Assembly (NCBI GenBank): GCA_036559705.1
Contig: DATBSP010000049.1
Coordinates: 1 to 37,123 of the forward strand
DNA length: 37,123 nucleotides
From: Hyphomicrobium_A sp036559705
GTDB lineage: Bacteria; Pseudomonadota; Alphaproteobacteria; Rhizobiales; Hyphomicrobiaceae
Reading direction: 5' to 3'
The notes under the pieces are model-generated. The model worked only from the letters and a program-made list of their open reading frames with translations. It made no database searches and was not told the origin of the DNA. Every line of letters begins with the position of its first letter. The first letter of the stretch is position 1. A program made the translations under genes and the position numbers. This document shows positions 1 to 9,624 of this stretch, in pieces.

Positions 1-1
1 C

Positions 2-2041
<2,040 letters not shown>

Positions 2042-2094
2042 CGAGACAACAGGGATGAGGCGGGCCGGAAGGCGCGCCGAGTAACGAAGAGACG

Positions 2095-2110
2095 GGTTCC
2101 TCCGGGAACC
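2095..2110 (+). promoter_or_regulatory. Hairpin in the fusA-tuf spacer
   Basis: A perfect 6-bp stem (GGTTCC/GGAACC) closes a TCCG loop. This matches the UNCG class of very stable RNA tetraloops with a C-G closing pair. No run of T follows, so it does not look like a terminator. A role in mRNA processing or stability at the fusA-tuf junction is only inference. Confidence 0.4.
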
Positions 2111-2133
2111 GACAACTGAAGTGGAGAGCCACG

Positions 2134-3324
2134 ATGGCCAAGGCAAAATTCGAGCGGAACAAGCCGCACTGCAACATCGGCACGATCGGCCACGTCGATC
2201 ACGGCAAGACGTCTCTGACGGCTGCGATCACGAAGGTCCTCGCCGAGTCCGGCAAGGCGCAGTACACCGCTTACGATCAGATCGACAAGGCTCCCGAGGA
2301 GCGTGAGCGCGGCATCACGATCTCGACCGCGCACGTCGAGTACGAGACCGACGCCCGCCACTACGCACACGTCGATTGCCCCGGCCACGCCGACTACGTG
2401 AAGAACATGATCACGGGTGCCGCGCAGATGGACGGCGCCATCCTTGTCGTCTCGGCCGCCGACGGCCCGATGCCGCAGACCCGGGAGCACATCCTGCTCG
2501 CCCGCCAGGTCGGCGTTCCGGCGCTCGTCGTCTTCCTCAACAAGGTCGACATGGTCGACGACCAAGAACTGATCGACCTCGTCGAAATGGAGGTGCGCGA
2601 GCTCCTCTCGTCCTACGAGTTCCCGGGCGATGACATCCCGATCGTGAAGGGCTCGGCCCTGATGGCGCTCGAGGACAAGAAGCCCGAGCTCGGCAAGAAC
2701 GCCATTCTCGAGCTGATGAAGGCGGTCGACACCGCCATTCCCCAGCCGGAGCGTCCGATCGACCAGCCGTTCCTGATGCCCATCGAAGACGTGTTCTCCA
2801 TCTCCGGCCGCGGCACCGTCGTCACCGGCCGCATCGAGCGCGGCGTGGTCAAGGTCGGCGAGGAAATCGAAATCGTCGGCATCCGCGACACGCAGAAGTC
2901 GATCGTCACGGGCGTCGAGATGTTCCGCAAGTTGCTCGACCAGGGCCAAGCCGGCGACAACGTCGGCTGCCTGTTGCGCGGTATCGACAAGGAAGCCGTC
3001 GAGCGCGGCCAGGTGCTGTGCAAGCCGGGCACCGTGAAGCCGCACAAGAAGTTCAAGGCGGAAGCCTACATCCTCACCAAGGAAGAGGGTGGCCGGCACA
3101 CGCCGTTCTTCACCAACTACCGTCCGCAGTTCTACTTCCGCACCACCGACGTGACGGGTGTGGTGACATTGCCTGCCGGCACGGAGATGGTGATGCCGGG
3201 CGACAATGTGACGATTGAAGTGGAACTGATCACCCCGATCGCCATGGAAGAGAAGCTGCGCTTCGCCATCCGCGAAGGCGGCCGTACGGTCGGCTCGGGC
3301 GTCGTCGCCAAGATCATAGAGTAG
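2134..3324 (+). CDS. tuf: Translation elongation factor EF-Tu
   Basis: EF-Tu is the GTPase that delivers aminoacyl-tRNA to the ribosomal A site. The 396-residue product has the usual length. The P-loop GHVDHGKT is at residues 19-26, ERGITI (switch I) near 58-63, DCPGH at 81-85 with the catalytic histidine at 85, and NKVD at 136-139. The two C-terminal beta-barrel domains follow. The ATG is preceded by a GTGGAGAG ribosome-binding site. A terminator-like hairpin sits just behind the stop codon, so tuf may be partly separated in expression from the S10 genes. Many proteobacteria carry a second tuf copy, which cannot be judged from this window. Confidence 0.99.
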   Translation: MAKAKFERNKPHCNIGTIGHVDHGKTSLTAAITKVLAESGKAQYTAYDQIDKAPEERERGITISTAHVEYETDARHYAHVDCPGHADYVKNMITGAAQMDGAILVVSAADGPMPQTREHILLARQVGVPALVVFLNKVDMVDDQELIDLVEMEVRELLSSYEFPGDDIPIVKGSALMALEDKKPELGKNAILELMKAVDTAIPQPERPIDQPFLMPIEDVFSISGRGTVVTGRIERGVVKVGEEIEIVGIRDTQKSIVTGVEMFRKLLDQGQAGDNVGCLLRGIDKEAVERGQVLCKPGTVKPHKKFKAEAYILTKEEGGRHTPFFTNYRPQFYFRTTDVTGVVTLPAGTEMVMPGDNVTIEVELITPIAMEEKLRFAIREGGRTVGSGVVAKIIE

Positions 3325-3337
3325 GGCAAAAGGCAGC

Positions 3338-3370
3338 GAAGCGCTCGGTCGCCGGGCGCTTCATTCTTTT
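3338..3370 (+). terminator. Intrinsic terminator or attenuator between tuf and rpsJ
   Basis: GAAGCGC (3338-3344) pairs with GCGCTTC (3356-3362). A T-G wobble and an inner CGG/CCG extend the stem to about 11 bp around a TCG loop. The sequence ATTCTTTT follows at once. This has the form of a rho-independent terminator. Since rpsJ begins only 16 bases after the T-rich stretch, it may act as an attenuator or partial terminator ahead of the S10 genes. Confidence 0.65.
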
Positions 3371-3385
3371 GAAAGAGTGCGGGAC

Positions 3386-3694
3386 ATGAACGGCCAGAAT
3401 ATTCGCATCCGGCTCAAGGCATTCGACCATCGAATCCTCGATGCCTCGACGCGAGAGATCGTCAATACGGCGAAGCGCACGGGCGCTGAAGTACGCGGAC
3501 CCATTCCGTTGCCGACGCGGTTCGAGCGGTTCACCGTCAATCGGTCGCCGCACATCGACAAGAAGAGTCGCGATCAGTTCGAGATGCGCACACACAAGCG
3601 CCTCCTCGACATCGTCGATCCGACGCCGCAGACGGTTGACGCGCTGATGAAGCTCGACCTGGCGGCCGGTGTCGACGTCGAGATCAAGCTCTAA
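3386..3694 (+). CDS. rpsJ: 30S ribosomal protein S10
   Basis: S10 is a 30S head protein and, with NusB, a factor of rRNA transcription antitermination. From the ATG at 3386 the product has 102 residues, the normal length, and begins MNGQNIRIRLKAFDHRILD as in other alphaproteobacteria. An in-frame GTG at 3377 would add three residues and is less likely. The family core (VRGPIPLPTRFERFTVNRSPH, HKRLLDIVDPT) is intact. It is the first gene of the S10 cluster and follows the terminator-like hairpin after tuf. Confidence 0.98.
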   Translation: MNGQNIRIRLKAFDHRILDASTREIVNTAKRTGAEVRGPIPLPTRFERFTVNRSPHIDKKSRDQFEMRTHKRLLDIVDPTPQTVDALMKLDLAAGVDVEIKL

Positions 3695-3755
3695 GGGCAA
3701 TTCGGGCCGGCGGTTGTCGCCAGGTGCCGCGATTTGAGAAGGAAGGAATGCTCTG

Positions 3756-4466
3756 ATGCGTTCCGGAGTGATTGCACAGAAGGTGGGCATGACCCGCATC
3801 TTCACGGACGCCGGGGAGCACATCCCGGTGACCGTGCTGAAGCTCGACAACGTGCAGGTTGTCGGTCATCGCACCAACGACAAGAACGGTTACACGGCGC
3901 TGCAGCTCGGTGCCGGCACGCGCAAGCCTTCGCGCCTCACCAAGGCCGCCCGGCAGAACTTCGCCGTGGCCAAGGTCGAGCCGAAGCGCAAGCTCGTGGA
4001 GTTCCGCGTCAGCCCCGATAACGTCATCGAGGTGGGCGCCGAGATCACCGCCGACCACTTCGTCCCCGGTCAGTTCGTCGACGTGACGGGCACCAACCAG
4101 GGCAAAGGCTTCCAGGGCGCCATGAAGCGCTGGAACTTCGGTGGTCTGCGCGCCACGCACGGCGTCTCGCTCAGCCACCGCAGTCTCGGCTCTACCGGTC
4201 AGCGCCAGGACCCCGGCAAGGTGTTCAAGGGCAAGAAGATGGCTGGCCACATGGGCGCCGAGCGCGTCACGACGCAAAACCTCGTCGTCGTCAAGACCGA
4301 CGTCGAGCGCGGCCTTGTGATGGTGCGCGGCGCGGTGCCTGGCACGAAGGGCGGCTGGGTGCTGGTGCGCGATGCCGTCCTGAAGCAACCGCACAAGGAC
4401 GCCCCGCGTCCGGGCGCGTTCAAGGCACGCGGCGGCGACGCTGCTGAGGCAAAGGAGCAGGCGTGA
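3756..4466 (+). CDS. rplC: 50S ribosomal protein L3
   Basis: L3 is an early-assembling 23S rRNA binder whose long loop reaches toward the peptidyl-transferase centre. The loop is recognisable around LSHRSLGSTGQRQDPG and KMAGHMG; its glutamine is the residue methylated by PrmB in enterobacteria. The product has 236 residues. The last 25 or so are a charged Ala/Gly/Lys extension that the 209-residue E. coli protein lacks and many alphaproteobacterial L3 proteins have. A good AGAAGGAAGGAA ribosome-binding site precedes the ATG. The stop codon overlaps the rplD start by one base. Confidence 0.98.
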   Translation: MRSGVIAQKVGMTRIFTDAGEHIPVTVLKLDNVQVVGHRTNDKNGYTALQLGAGTRKPSRLTKAARQNFAVAKVEPKRKLVEFRVSPDNVIEVGAEITADHFVPGQFVDVTGTNQGKGFQGAMKRWNFGGLRATHGVSLSHRSLGSTGQRQDPGKVFKGKKMAGHMGAERVTTQNLVVVKTDVERGLVMVRGAVPGTKGGWVLVRDAVLKQPHKDAPRPGAFKARGGDAAEAKEQA

Positions 4467-5125
4467 TGAAAGCCGATGTCACGACGCTCGGGGCCTCGAA
4501 GGCCGGCACGGTGGAGCTCGCGGAAGCGATCTTCGGCCTGAAGCCGCGTCCCGACCTAATCCAGCGCATGGTCCGCTATCAGCTGCTGAAGCGGCGCGCC
4601 GGTACGCACCACACCCAGGACCGTTCCGAAGTGAACGTCACGGGCAAGAAGATGTACAAGCAGAAGGGCACCGGCAGTGCCCGTCACGGCGACAAGTCGG
4701 TGCCGCAGTGGCGCGGCGGCGGCAAGGCGTTCGGCCCCAAGCCGCGCGACCATGCCATCGAGCTGCCGAAGAAAGTGCGTGCTCTCGCTCTGCGCCACGC
4801 GCTGTCGGCCAAGCACCAAGCCGGCGAGATCGTCGTGCTCGACAAAGCGGAAGCCAAGGACGGCAAGACGGGCGCTCTGCGCGACCAGTTCGCCAAGCTC
4901 GAGTGGAGCAACGTGCTGATTATCGACGGCGCCGAACTCGAAGCCGGTTTCGTGCGCGCCGCCCGCAACCTGCCGAACACCGACGTGCTGCCGGTGCAGG
5001 GCATCAACGTCTACGACATCCTGCGTCGGCGCACGCTGGTGCTGACCAAAGCCGCCATCGCCGCGCTCGAGCAGCGCTTCGCCGACGCTCTTAACGGCGC
5101 CAAGGCCGAGGGAAGCAAGTCATGA
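4466..5125 (+). CDS. rplD: 50S ribosomal protein L4
   Basis: L4 lines the constriction of the peptide exit tunnel; in E. coli it also represses the S10 operon. I chose the ATG at 4466, inside the TGATG overlap with rplC, which gives MKADVTTLGASKAG as in other alphaproteobacteria; a GTG at 4463 would add one methionine. The tunnel loop is visible as KKMYKQKGTGSARHG and the following WRGGGKAFGPKPR. The 219-residue length is normal. The stop overlaps the rplW start by 4 bases (ATGA), so the two are probably translationally coupled. Confidence 0.97.
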   Translation: MKADVTTLGASKAGTVELAEAIFGLKPRPDLIQRMVRYQLLKRRAGTHHTQDRSEVNVTGKKMYKQKGTGSARHGDKSVPQWRGGGKAFGPKPRDHAIELPKKVRALALRHALSAKHQAGEIVVLDKAEAKDGKTGALRDQFAKLEWSNVLIIDGAELEAGFVRAARNLPNTDVLPVQGINVYDILRRRTLVLTKAAIAALEQRFADALNGAKAEGSKS

Positions 5126-5418
5126 GCAAGCCTCATAGCGCTTACGACGTCATCGTCTCCCCGGTCATCACCGAGAAGTCGACGCTCGTCTCGGAAGCCA
5201 ACCAGGTGATCTTCAACGTCTCCCCCAAGGCGACGAAGAAGGAAATCAAGACGGCTATCGAGACCCTGTTCAAGGTCAAGGTTAAGGCCGTGAACACGCT
5301 CGTCCGCAAGGGCAAGCTGAAGACCTTCCGCGGTCGCCGCGCGCTGCAGAGCGACGCCAAGAAGGCGATCGTCACTCTCGTCGAAGGCCACCACATCGAT
5401 ATCGCGACGGGCCTTTAA
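5122..5418 (+). CDS. rplW: 50S ribosomal protein L23
   Basis: L23 sits at the peptide tunnel exit and is the docking site for trigger factor and the signal recognition particle. The 98-residue product shows the family pattern: an N-terminal VITEKSTLV helix start, VKVKAVNTL with the basic RKGKLKTFRGR loop, and the C-terminal VTLVEGHHIDI strand. It overlaps rplD by ATGA, and rplB follows 12 bases later with a weak ribosome-binding site. Confidence 0.97.
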   Translation: MSKPHSAYDVIVSPVITEKSTLVSEANQVIFNVSPKATKKEIKTAIETLFKVKVKAVNTLVRKGKLKTFRGRRALQSDAKKAIVTLVEGHHIDIATGL

Positions 5419-5430
5419 GGAAACGGACCC

Positions 5431-6255
5431 ATGGCACTGAAGACATTCCGTCCGACCTCTCCCGGCCTGCGCCACCTGGTGCTCGTCGACCGCGGCCAGC
5501 TCTGGAAGGGCGCGCCGATCAAGGTGTTGGTCGAAGGCAAGTCGAAGACGGGCGGCCGCAACAACGACGGGCGCATCACGACCCGTCACATCGGCGGCGG
5601 CGCCAAGCGGTCGTATCGCCTCGTCGACTTCCGTCGCCGCAAGTTCGATGCGCCGGGCAAGGTCGAGCGCATCGAGTACGATCCTAACCGCACCGCCTTC
5701 ATCGCACTCATCAAGTATCCGGACGGCGAGCTCGCTTACATCCTGGCTCCGCAGCGCTTGGCGATCGGCGATCAGGTCGTCGCTGGTGACAAGGTTGACG
5801 TGAAGCCCGGCAATGCCATGCCGCTGGCCAACATGCCGATCGGCACCATCGTGCACAACGTGGAGCTGAAGCCCGGCCGCGGCGGCCAGATGGCGCGCTC
5901 AGCCGGCTCCTTCGTGCAGCTCGTTGGCCGCGACTCCGGCTGGGCTGTGGTGAAGCTCAATTCGGGCGAGACGCGTCGGGTGCGCGCCGAGTGCATGGCG
6001 ACCATCGGCGCCGTGTCGAACCCCGACCATTCGAACGAGGTGACAGGCAAGGCCGGCCGCACGCGCTGGAAGGGTCGTCGCCCCACCGTGCGCTCGATCG
6101 CCATGAACCCGATCGATCACCCGAACGGCGGCCGCACCAAGGGCGGCAAGCACTGGGCGACGCCCTGGGGCAAGCCCACAAAGGGCGCCAAGACGCGCAA
6201 GAACAAGTCGACCGACAAGTACATCATCCGTGGTCGTCAGGCGAAGAAGAAGTAA
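5431..6255 (+). CDS. rplB: 50S ribosomal protein L2
   Basis: L2 is a 23S rRNA-binding protein needed for subunit association and for the peptidyl-transferase centre. The 274-residue product has the full family length. The conserved C-terminal block with the functionally important histidine (MNPIDHPNGGRTKGGKHW) is present, as is the basic tail ending in KKK. The N-terminal OB-like region starts around KTFRPTSPGLRH. Confidence 0.98.
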   Translation: MALKTFRPTSPGLRHLVLVDRGQLWKGAPIKVLVEGKSKTGGRNNDGRITTRHIGGGAKRSYRLVDFRRRKFDAPGKVERIEYDPNRTAFIALIKYPDGELAYILAPQRLAIGDQVVAGDKVDVKPGNAMPLANMPIGTIVHNVELKPGRGGQMARSAGSFVQLVGRDSGWAVVKLNSGETRRVRAECMATIGAVSNPDHSNEVTGKAGRTRWKGRRPTVRSIAMNPIDHPNGGRTKGGKHWATPWGKPTKGAKTRKNKSTDKYIIRGRQAKKK

Positions 6256-6279
6256 CCGGCGGCTTCGAGGAGACAAGTT

Positions 6280-6561
6280 ATGACACGTGCAGTTTGGAAA
6301 GGTCCGTTCGTCGACGGCTATCTTCTCAAGAAGGCGGAGAAGGTGCGCTCGTCGGGCCGCAACGAGATCATCAAGACGTGGAGCCGCCGCTCGACGGTCC
6401 TGCCGCAGTTCGTCGGCTTGGTGTTCGGCGTGCACAACGGTCAAAAGCACGTTCCGGTGAACGTTACCGAGGACATGATCGGACACAAGTTCGGCGAGTT
6501 CGCGCCGACCCGCATGTTCCATGGCCACGGCGGCGACAAGAAAGCGACCAGGGGCAAATAA
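6280..6561 (+). CDS. rpsS: 30S ribosomal protein S19
   Basis: S19 is a 30S head protein that pairs with S13 and contacts the large subunit in bridge B1a. The product has 93 residues. Family motifs WKGPFVDGYLLKK, IKTWSRRSTVLPQFVG and GHKFGEFAPTRMFHGHG are intact. A GAGGAGA ribosome-binding site precedes the ATG. The start of rplV follows 17 bases after the stop. Confidence 0.98.
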   Translation: MTRAVWKGPFVDGYLLKKAEKVRSSGRNEIIKTWSRRSTVLPQFVGLVFGVHNGQKHVPVNVTEDMIGHKFGEFAPTRMFHGHGGDKKATRGK

Positions 6562-6578
6562 GGCTAAGGCGAAGTAAA

Positions 6579-7094
6579 ATGGGCAAGCCCAAACGCGAGC
6601 GCAGCCTCTCCGACAGCGAGGCACAGGCCGTGGCAAGAAACCTCCGGGTTTCGCCGCGTAAGCTGAACCTTGTCGCCGGTCTCATCCGCGGCAAGCCGGT
6701 CGACACCGCGCTGGCGGACCTGCAGTTCTCCAGGAAGCGCATCGCGCAGGACGTGCGCAAGTGCGTGATGTCGGCCGTCGCCAACGCCGAGAACAACCAC
6801 GGTCTCGACGTCAACGAGCTGGTCGTCTCGGAGGCGTTCGTCGGCAAGAATCTGATCATGCGCCGCTTCCAGGCACGTGGCCGCGGTCGCGCCAGCTCGA
6901 TCACCAAGCCATTCTCGCAGATCACCGTCATCGTCCGCCAGAAGACGGAAGAGGAGGGTGAGCCGAAAGCGAAAAAGAAGTCGAAGGCGGCTGCTGGCAA
7001 GCCCGTCAAGGAAGCCAAGGGCGGCGCCAAGAAGCAGCCGACGCCAGCCAAGAAGGGCAGCAAGGCCAAGCCGGCTGCCAAGGAGACGCAATAA
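6579..7094 (+). CDS. rplV: 50S ribosomal protein L22 with long basic tail
   Basis: L22 forms part of the exit-tunnel constriction. The reading frame is open far upstream inside rplB and rpsS, but homology begins at the ATG at 6579 (MGKPKRERSLSDSEAQAVAR). The core (LRVSPRKLNLVAGLIRGK, then the RRFQARGRGRASSI hairpin loop) ends near residue 121. Residues 122-171 are an Ala/Lys/Pro-rich tail absent from the roughly 110-130 residue standard protein. The stop overlaps the rpsC start by one base (TAATG). Confidence 0.96.
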   Translation: MGKPKRERSLSDSEAQAVARNLRVSPRKLNLVAGLIRGKPVDTALADLQFSRKRIAQDVRKCVMSAVANAENNHGLDVNELVVSEAFVGKNLIMRRFQARGRGRASSITKPFSQITVIVRQKTEEEGEPKAKKKSKAAAGKPVKEAKGGAKKQPTPAKKGSKAKPAAKETQ

Positions 7095-7912
7095 TGGGTC
7101 AAAAGGTCAATCCCGTCGGCCTGCGCGTCGGCGTCAACCGCACCTGGGACAGCCGCTGGTTCGCTGGCCGCGGTGAGTACGGGCGGTTGCTGCACGAAGA
7201 CATGAAGATGCGTGATCACATCATGCAGCAGCGCCGTCAGGCCGGCATCGCCAAGGTCGTCATCGAGCGCCCGCACAAGAAGTGCCGCGTGACCGTGCAC
7301 ACGGCGCGCCCCGGCGTGCTCATCGGCAAGAAGGGCGCCGACATCGAGAAGCTGCGCGGCCAGCTGGCGCGCTTCACCACCTCGGACGTGCATCTCAACA
7401 TCGTCGAGATCCGTAAGCCGGAGATCGATGCCACGCTGGTCGCCGAAGCCATTGCGCAGCAGCTGGAGCGCCGCGTCGCTTTCCGCCGCGCCATGAAGCG
7501 ATCCGTGCAGTCGGCACTGCGCCTCGGCGCCCTCGGCATTCGTATCAACGTTGCCGGCCGTCTCGGCGGCGCTGAGATCGCGCGAACGGAGTGGTACCGC
7601 GAAGGCCGCGTTCCGCTGCACACGCTGCGCGCCGACATCGATTTCGGCTACGGCGTCGCCCGCACCGCATACGGCGTCATTGGCATCAAGGTTTGGATCT
7701 TCAAGGGCGAGATCATGGAGCACGATCCCATGGCCTCGGAGAAGCGTAACTCGGATCTGCAGGAGAGCGGCGGCGGCGGGCGTCCGCGTCGTGATGGCGA
7801 CCGTGACCGTGGGGATCGCGGCGATCGCGGCGATCGTCGTGAACGTCGCGAGGCGCCGGCAGCGGCGGCACCGGCGCCGGCCACTGATGGCGAAGGCGCA
7901 GAGAAGGCGTGA
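7094..7912 (+). CDS. rpsC: 30S ribosomal protein S3 with disordered Arg/Asp/Gly tail
   Basis: S3 lies at the mRNA entry site and, with S4 and S5, forms the ribosomal helicase. The KH domain has its GKKG loop at residues 78-81, and the C-terminal S3 domain runs to about residue 210. Residues 221-272 are an extension rich in Arg, Asp and Gly, then Ala and Pro, built partly from a 9-base tandem repeat. The tail looks disordered and resembles RGG-type RNA-binding segments. The usual length is about 230; this product has 272 residues. The start overlaps rplV by one base. Confidence 0.97.
   Translation: MGQKVNPVGLRVGVNRTWDSRWFAGRGEYGRLLHEDMKMRDHIMQQRRQAGIAKVVIERPHKKCRVTVHTARPGVLIGKKGADIEKLRGQLARFTTSDVHLNIVEIRKPEIDATLVAEAIAQQLERRVAFRRAMKRSVQSALRLGALGIRINVAGRLGGAEIARTEWYREGRVPLHTLRADIDFGYGVARTAYGVIGIKVWIFKGEIMEHDPMASEKRNSDLQESGGGGRPRRDGDRDRGDRGDRGDRRERREAPAAAAPAPATDGEGAEKA
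7814..7840 (+). repeat. 9-base tandem repeat inside rpsC
   Basis: GATCGCGGC occurs at 7814-7822 and 7823-7831, followed by the diverged GATCGTCGT at 7832-7840. It encodes DRG DRG DRR. In-frame 9-base repeats can expand or shrink without breaking the gene, so the tail length may vary between strains. Confidence 0.75.
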
Positions 7913-7945
7913 GGCAGCGCTAGGCGCTGACAAGGACGACAAGAC

Positions 7946-8356
7946 ATGCTGCAACCGAAACGCACGAAATTCCGTAAGGCCTTCAAGGGCCGCATCCATG
8001 GCGCCGCCAAGGGTGGCACGGCACTCAACTTCGGCTCGCACGGCCTCAAGGCGGTGGAGCCCGAGCGCGTCACCGCGCGCCAGATCGAGGCGGCTCGCCG
8101 CGCCATCACGCGCCACATGAAGCGCGCCGGCCGCGTATGGATCCGCATCTTTCCGGATGTTCCGGTGACGAAGAAGCCGGCCGAGGTTCGCATGGGCTCG
8201 GGCAAAGGCTCGATCGAGCTGTGGTGCGCGCGGGTCAAGCCGGGCCGCATCATGTTCGAACTCGACGGCGTGCCGGATCAGGTGGCGCGCGAGGCATTGG
8301 TGCTCGGGGCGGCCAAGCTGCCGATCAAGACGCGCATCGTGACGCGGATTGGCTGA
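7946..8356 (+). CDS. rplP: 50S ribosomal protein L16
   Basis: L16 helps position A-site tRNA near the peptidyl-transferase centre. The 136-residue product has the usual length and begins MLQPKRTKFRKAFKGR. The conserved RMGSGKGSIE...W loop, whose arginine is a hydroxylation target in E. coli, is present. The gene is 33 bases after rpsC and 30 bases before rpmC. Confidence 0.98.
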   Translation: MLQPKRTKFRKAFKGRIHGAAKGGTALNFGSHGLKAVEPERVTARQIEAARRAITRHMKRAGRVWIRIFPDVPVTKKPAEVRMGSGKGSIELWCARVKPGRIMFELDGVPDQVAREALVLGAAKLPIKTRIVTRIG

Positions 8357-8386
8357 GCTTAAGGGATTGGACGAGGAACTAAGGCG

Positions 8387-8602
8387 ATGAAGGCGGACGG
8401 GTTTCGAGACATGACGCTCGACCAGCTGGACGACCAGCTGCAGAAGCTCAAGAAGGAGCAGTTCAACCTGCGCTTCCAGCGGGCTTCCGGCCAGCTCGAG
8501 AACACATCGCGCGTGCGTTCTGTGCGCCGCGACATCGCCCGCTTGCTGACCGTCGCGCGTGCGCGGCGTGCCGGCGGCGCCAAAAGCGCTGCGAAGGAGT
8601 AA
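8387..8602 (+). CDS. rpmC: 50S ribosomal protein L29
   Basis: L29 is a small two-helix protein beside L23 at the tunnel exit. The 71-residue product shows the coiled helix pair (LDDQLQKLKKEQFNLRFQ) and the RRDIARLLTV motif, with a short Ala/Lys-rich end. A GAGGAA ribosome-binding site lies before the ATG. rpsQ starts 5 bases after the stop. Confidence 0.97.
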   Translation: MKADGFRDMTLDQLDDQLQKLKKEQFNLRFQRASGQLENTSRVRSVRRDIARLLTVARARRAGGAKSAAKE

Positions 8603-8607
8603 TTCGA

Positions 8608-8844
8608 ATGCCGAAACGCGTGCTGCAGGGCGTGGTCGTCTCTGACAAAAACGACAAGACAGTGGTGGTCGAGGTCGAGCGCCGCTATACGCACCCGCTG
8701 TTCAAGAAGACCGTGCGCCGCACGAAGAAGTACCACGCCCACGACGAGAAGAACGTCTTCAAGATCGGAGATCGCGTGGAGATCGTCGAGAGCGCGCCGA
8801 TCTCGAAGAACAAGCGCTGGATGGTTCTGACCGAGAACGGTTGA
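8608..8844 (+). CDS. rpsQ: 30S ribosomal protein S17
   Basis: S17 is an OB-fold 16S rRNA binder of the 30S body. The 78-residue product carries the family block VSDKNDKTVVVEVERR, the HPLFKKTVRRTKKYHAHDE loop and the IGDRVEIVESAPISKNKRW C-terminal part. A GAAGGAG ribosome-binding site overlaps the end of rpmC. Confidence 0.97.
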   Translation: MPKRVLQGVVVSDKNDKTVVVEVERRYTHPLFKKTVRRTKKYHAHDEKNVFKIGDRVEIVESAPISKNKRWMVLTENG

Positions 8845-8859
8845 CGCCGCCGCGGATGA

Positions 8860-8907
8860 ATGAAGGGCCCTCGGGCCATTGAAGATGAAGGGCCGCTCAC
8901 GGGCGGC
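8860..8907 (+). promoter_or_regulatory. Spacer with direct repeat and hairpins between rpsQ and rplN
   Basis: ATGAAGGGCC occurs twice, at 8860-8869 and 8885-8894. Each copy runs into a small hairpin; the second is GCCGC/GCGGC at 8892-8907, just ahead of the rplN ribosome-binding site (GGAAAGGA, 8912-8919). This is one of the few non-coding spacers of the cluster. A translational control site is possible but unproven. Confidence 0.35.
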
Positions 8908-8927
8908 AGTTGGAAAGGACCAGTGCG

Positions 8928-9296
8928 ATGATCCAGATGGAGACGAATCTCGACGTCGCTGACAATTCGGGCGCGCGCCGCGTTCAGTGCATCAAGGTGC
9001 TGGGCGGCTCGAAGCGCAAGTACGCGACTGTTGGCGACATCATCGTCGTCTCGGTCAAGGAAGCCATTCCGAAGGGTCGCGTGAAAAAGGGCCAGGTGAT
9101 GAAGGCCGTCGTCGTGCGCACCGCCAAGGGCGTGCGCCGCCCCGACGGTTCGCTGATCCGCTTCGACCGCAACGCCGCCGTGCTGATCAATCCGCAGGGC
9201 GAGCCGGTCGGCACCCGCATCTTCGGACCCGTTACCCGCGAGCTCAGGGCCAAGAACCATATGAAGATCGTCTCCCTCGCTCCGGAGGTGCTGTGA
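8928..9296 (+). CDS. rplN: 50S ribosomal protein L14
   Basis: L14 forms intersubunit bridge B8 and is the target of the silencing factor RsfS. I chose the ATG at 8928, which follows a strong GGAAAGGA site and gives MIQMETNLDVADNSGARR and 122 residues, the standard length. An upstream TTG at 8910 would add six residues with no homology. The stop overlaps the rplX start by one base (TGATG). It is the first gene of the classical spc cluster. Confidence 0.98.
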   Translation: MIQMETNLDVADNSGARRVQCIKVLGGSKRKYATVGDIIVVSVKEAIPKGRVKKGQVMKAVVVRTAKGVRRPDGSLIRFDRNAAVLINPQGEPVGTRIFGPVTRELRAKNHMKIVSLAPEVL

Positions 9297-9619
9297 TGGC
9301 ATCGCTCAAGATCAAGAAGGGCGACCACGTCATCGTGATCGCCGGCCGCGACAAGGGTAAGCACGGCGAAGTCGTCGAGATGCTGCCGAAGGAGCAGCGC
9401 GCCTTGGTGCGTGGCGTCAACGTTGTGCGCCGCCACCAGAAGCAGACGGCAGCCCAGGAGGGCGGCATCATTTCCAAGGAAGCGCCGATCCACATTTCCA
9501 ATCTGGCGCTCGAGGATCCGAAGGACGGCAAGCCGACGCGCATCGGCTTCAAGTTCCTCGACGACGGCAAGAAGGTTCGCTTCGCCAAGCGCTCCGGCGA
9601 AGTCATTCCAGAGAGATAA
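9296..9619 (+). CDS. rplX: 50S ribosomal protein L24
   Basis: L24 starts 50S assembly by binding the 5' domain of 23S rRNA, and lies near the tunnel exit. The frame is open far upstream within rplN, but the ATG at 9296 gives MASLKIKKGDHVIVIAGRDKGK and 107 residues, the usual length. The KOW motif covers about residues 6-33. The start overlaps the rplN stop, and rplE begins 5 bases after the stop. Confidence 0.97.
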   Translation: MASLKIKKGDHVIVIAGRDKGKHGEVVEMLPKEQRALVRGVNVVRRHQKQTAAQEGGIISKEAPIHISNLALEDPKDGKPTRIGFKFLDDGKKVRFAKRSGEVIPER

Positions 9620-9624
9620 GAGCA

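Noticed and set aside
5991..6578. Open frame running from rplB through rpsS into rplV, as if L22 were a much longer protein
   Set aside because: The upstream part is the out-of-frame reading of rplB and rpsS; L22 homology and a sensible start begin at 6579.
6464..8116. 550-codon open frame on the minus strand across rplV and rpsC
   Set aside because: It is a shadow of ribosomal protein genes, with no ribosome-binding site and no recognisable domain.
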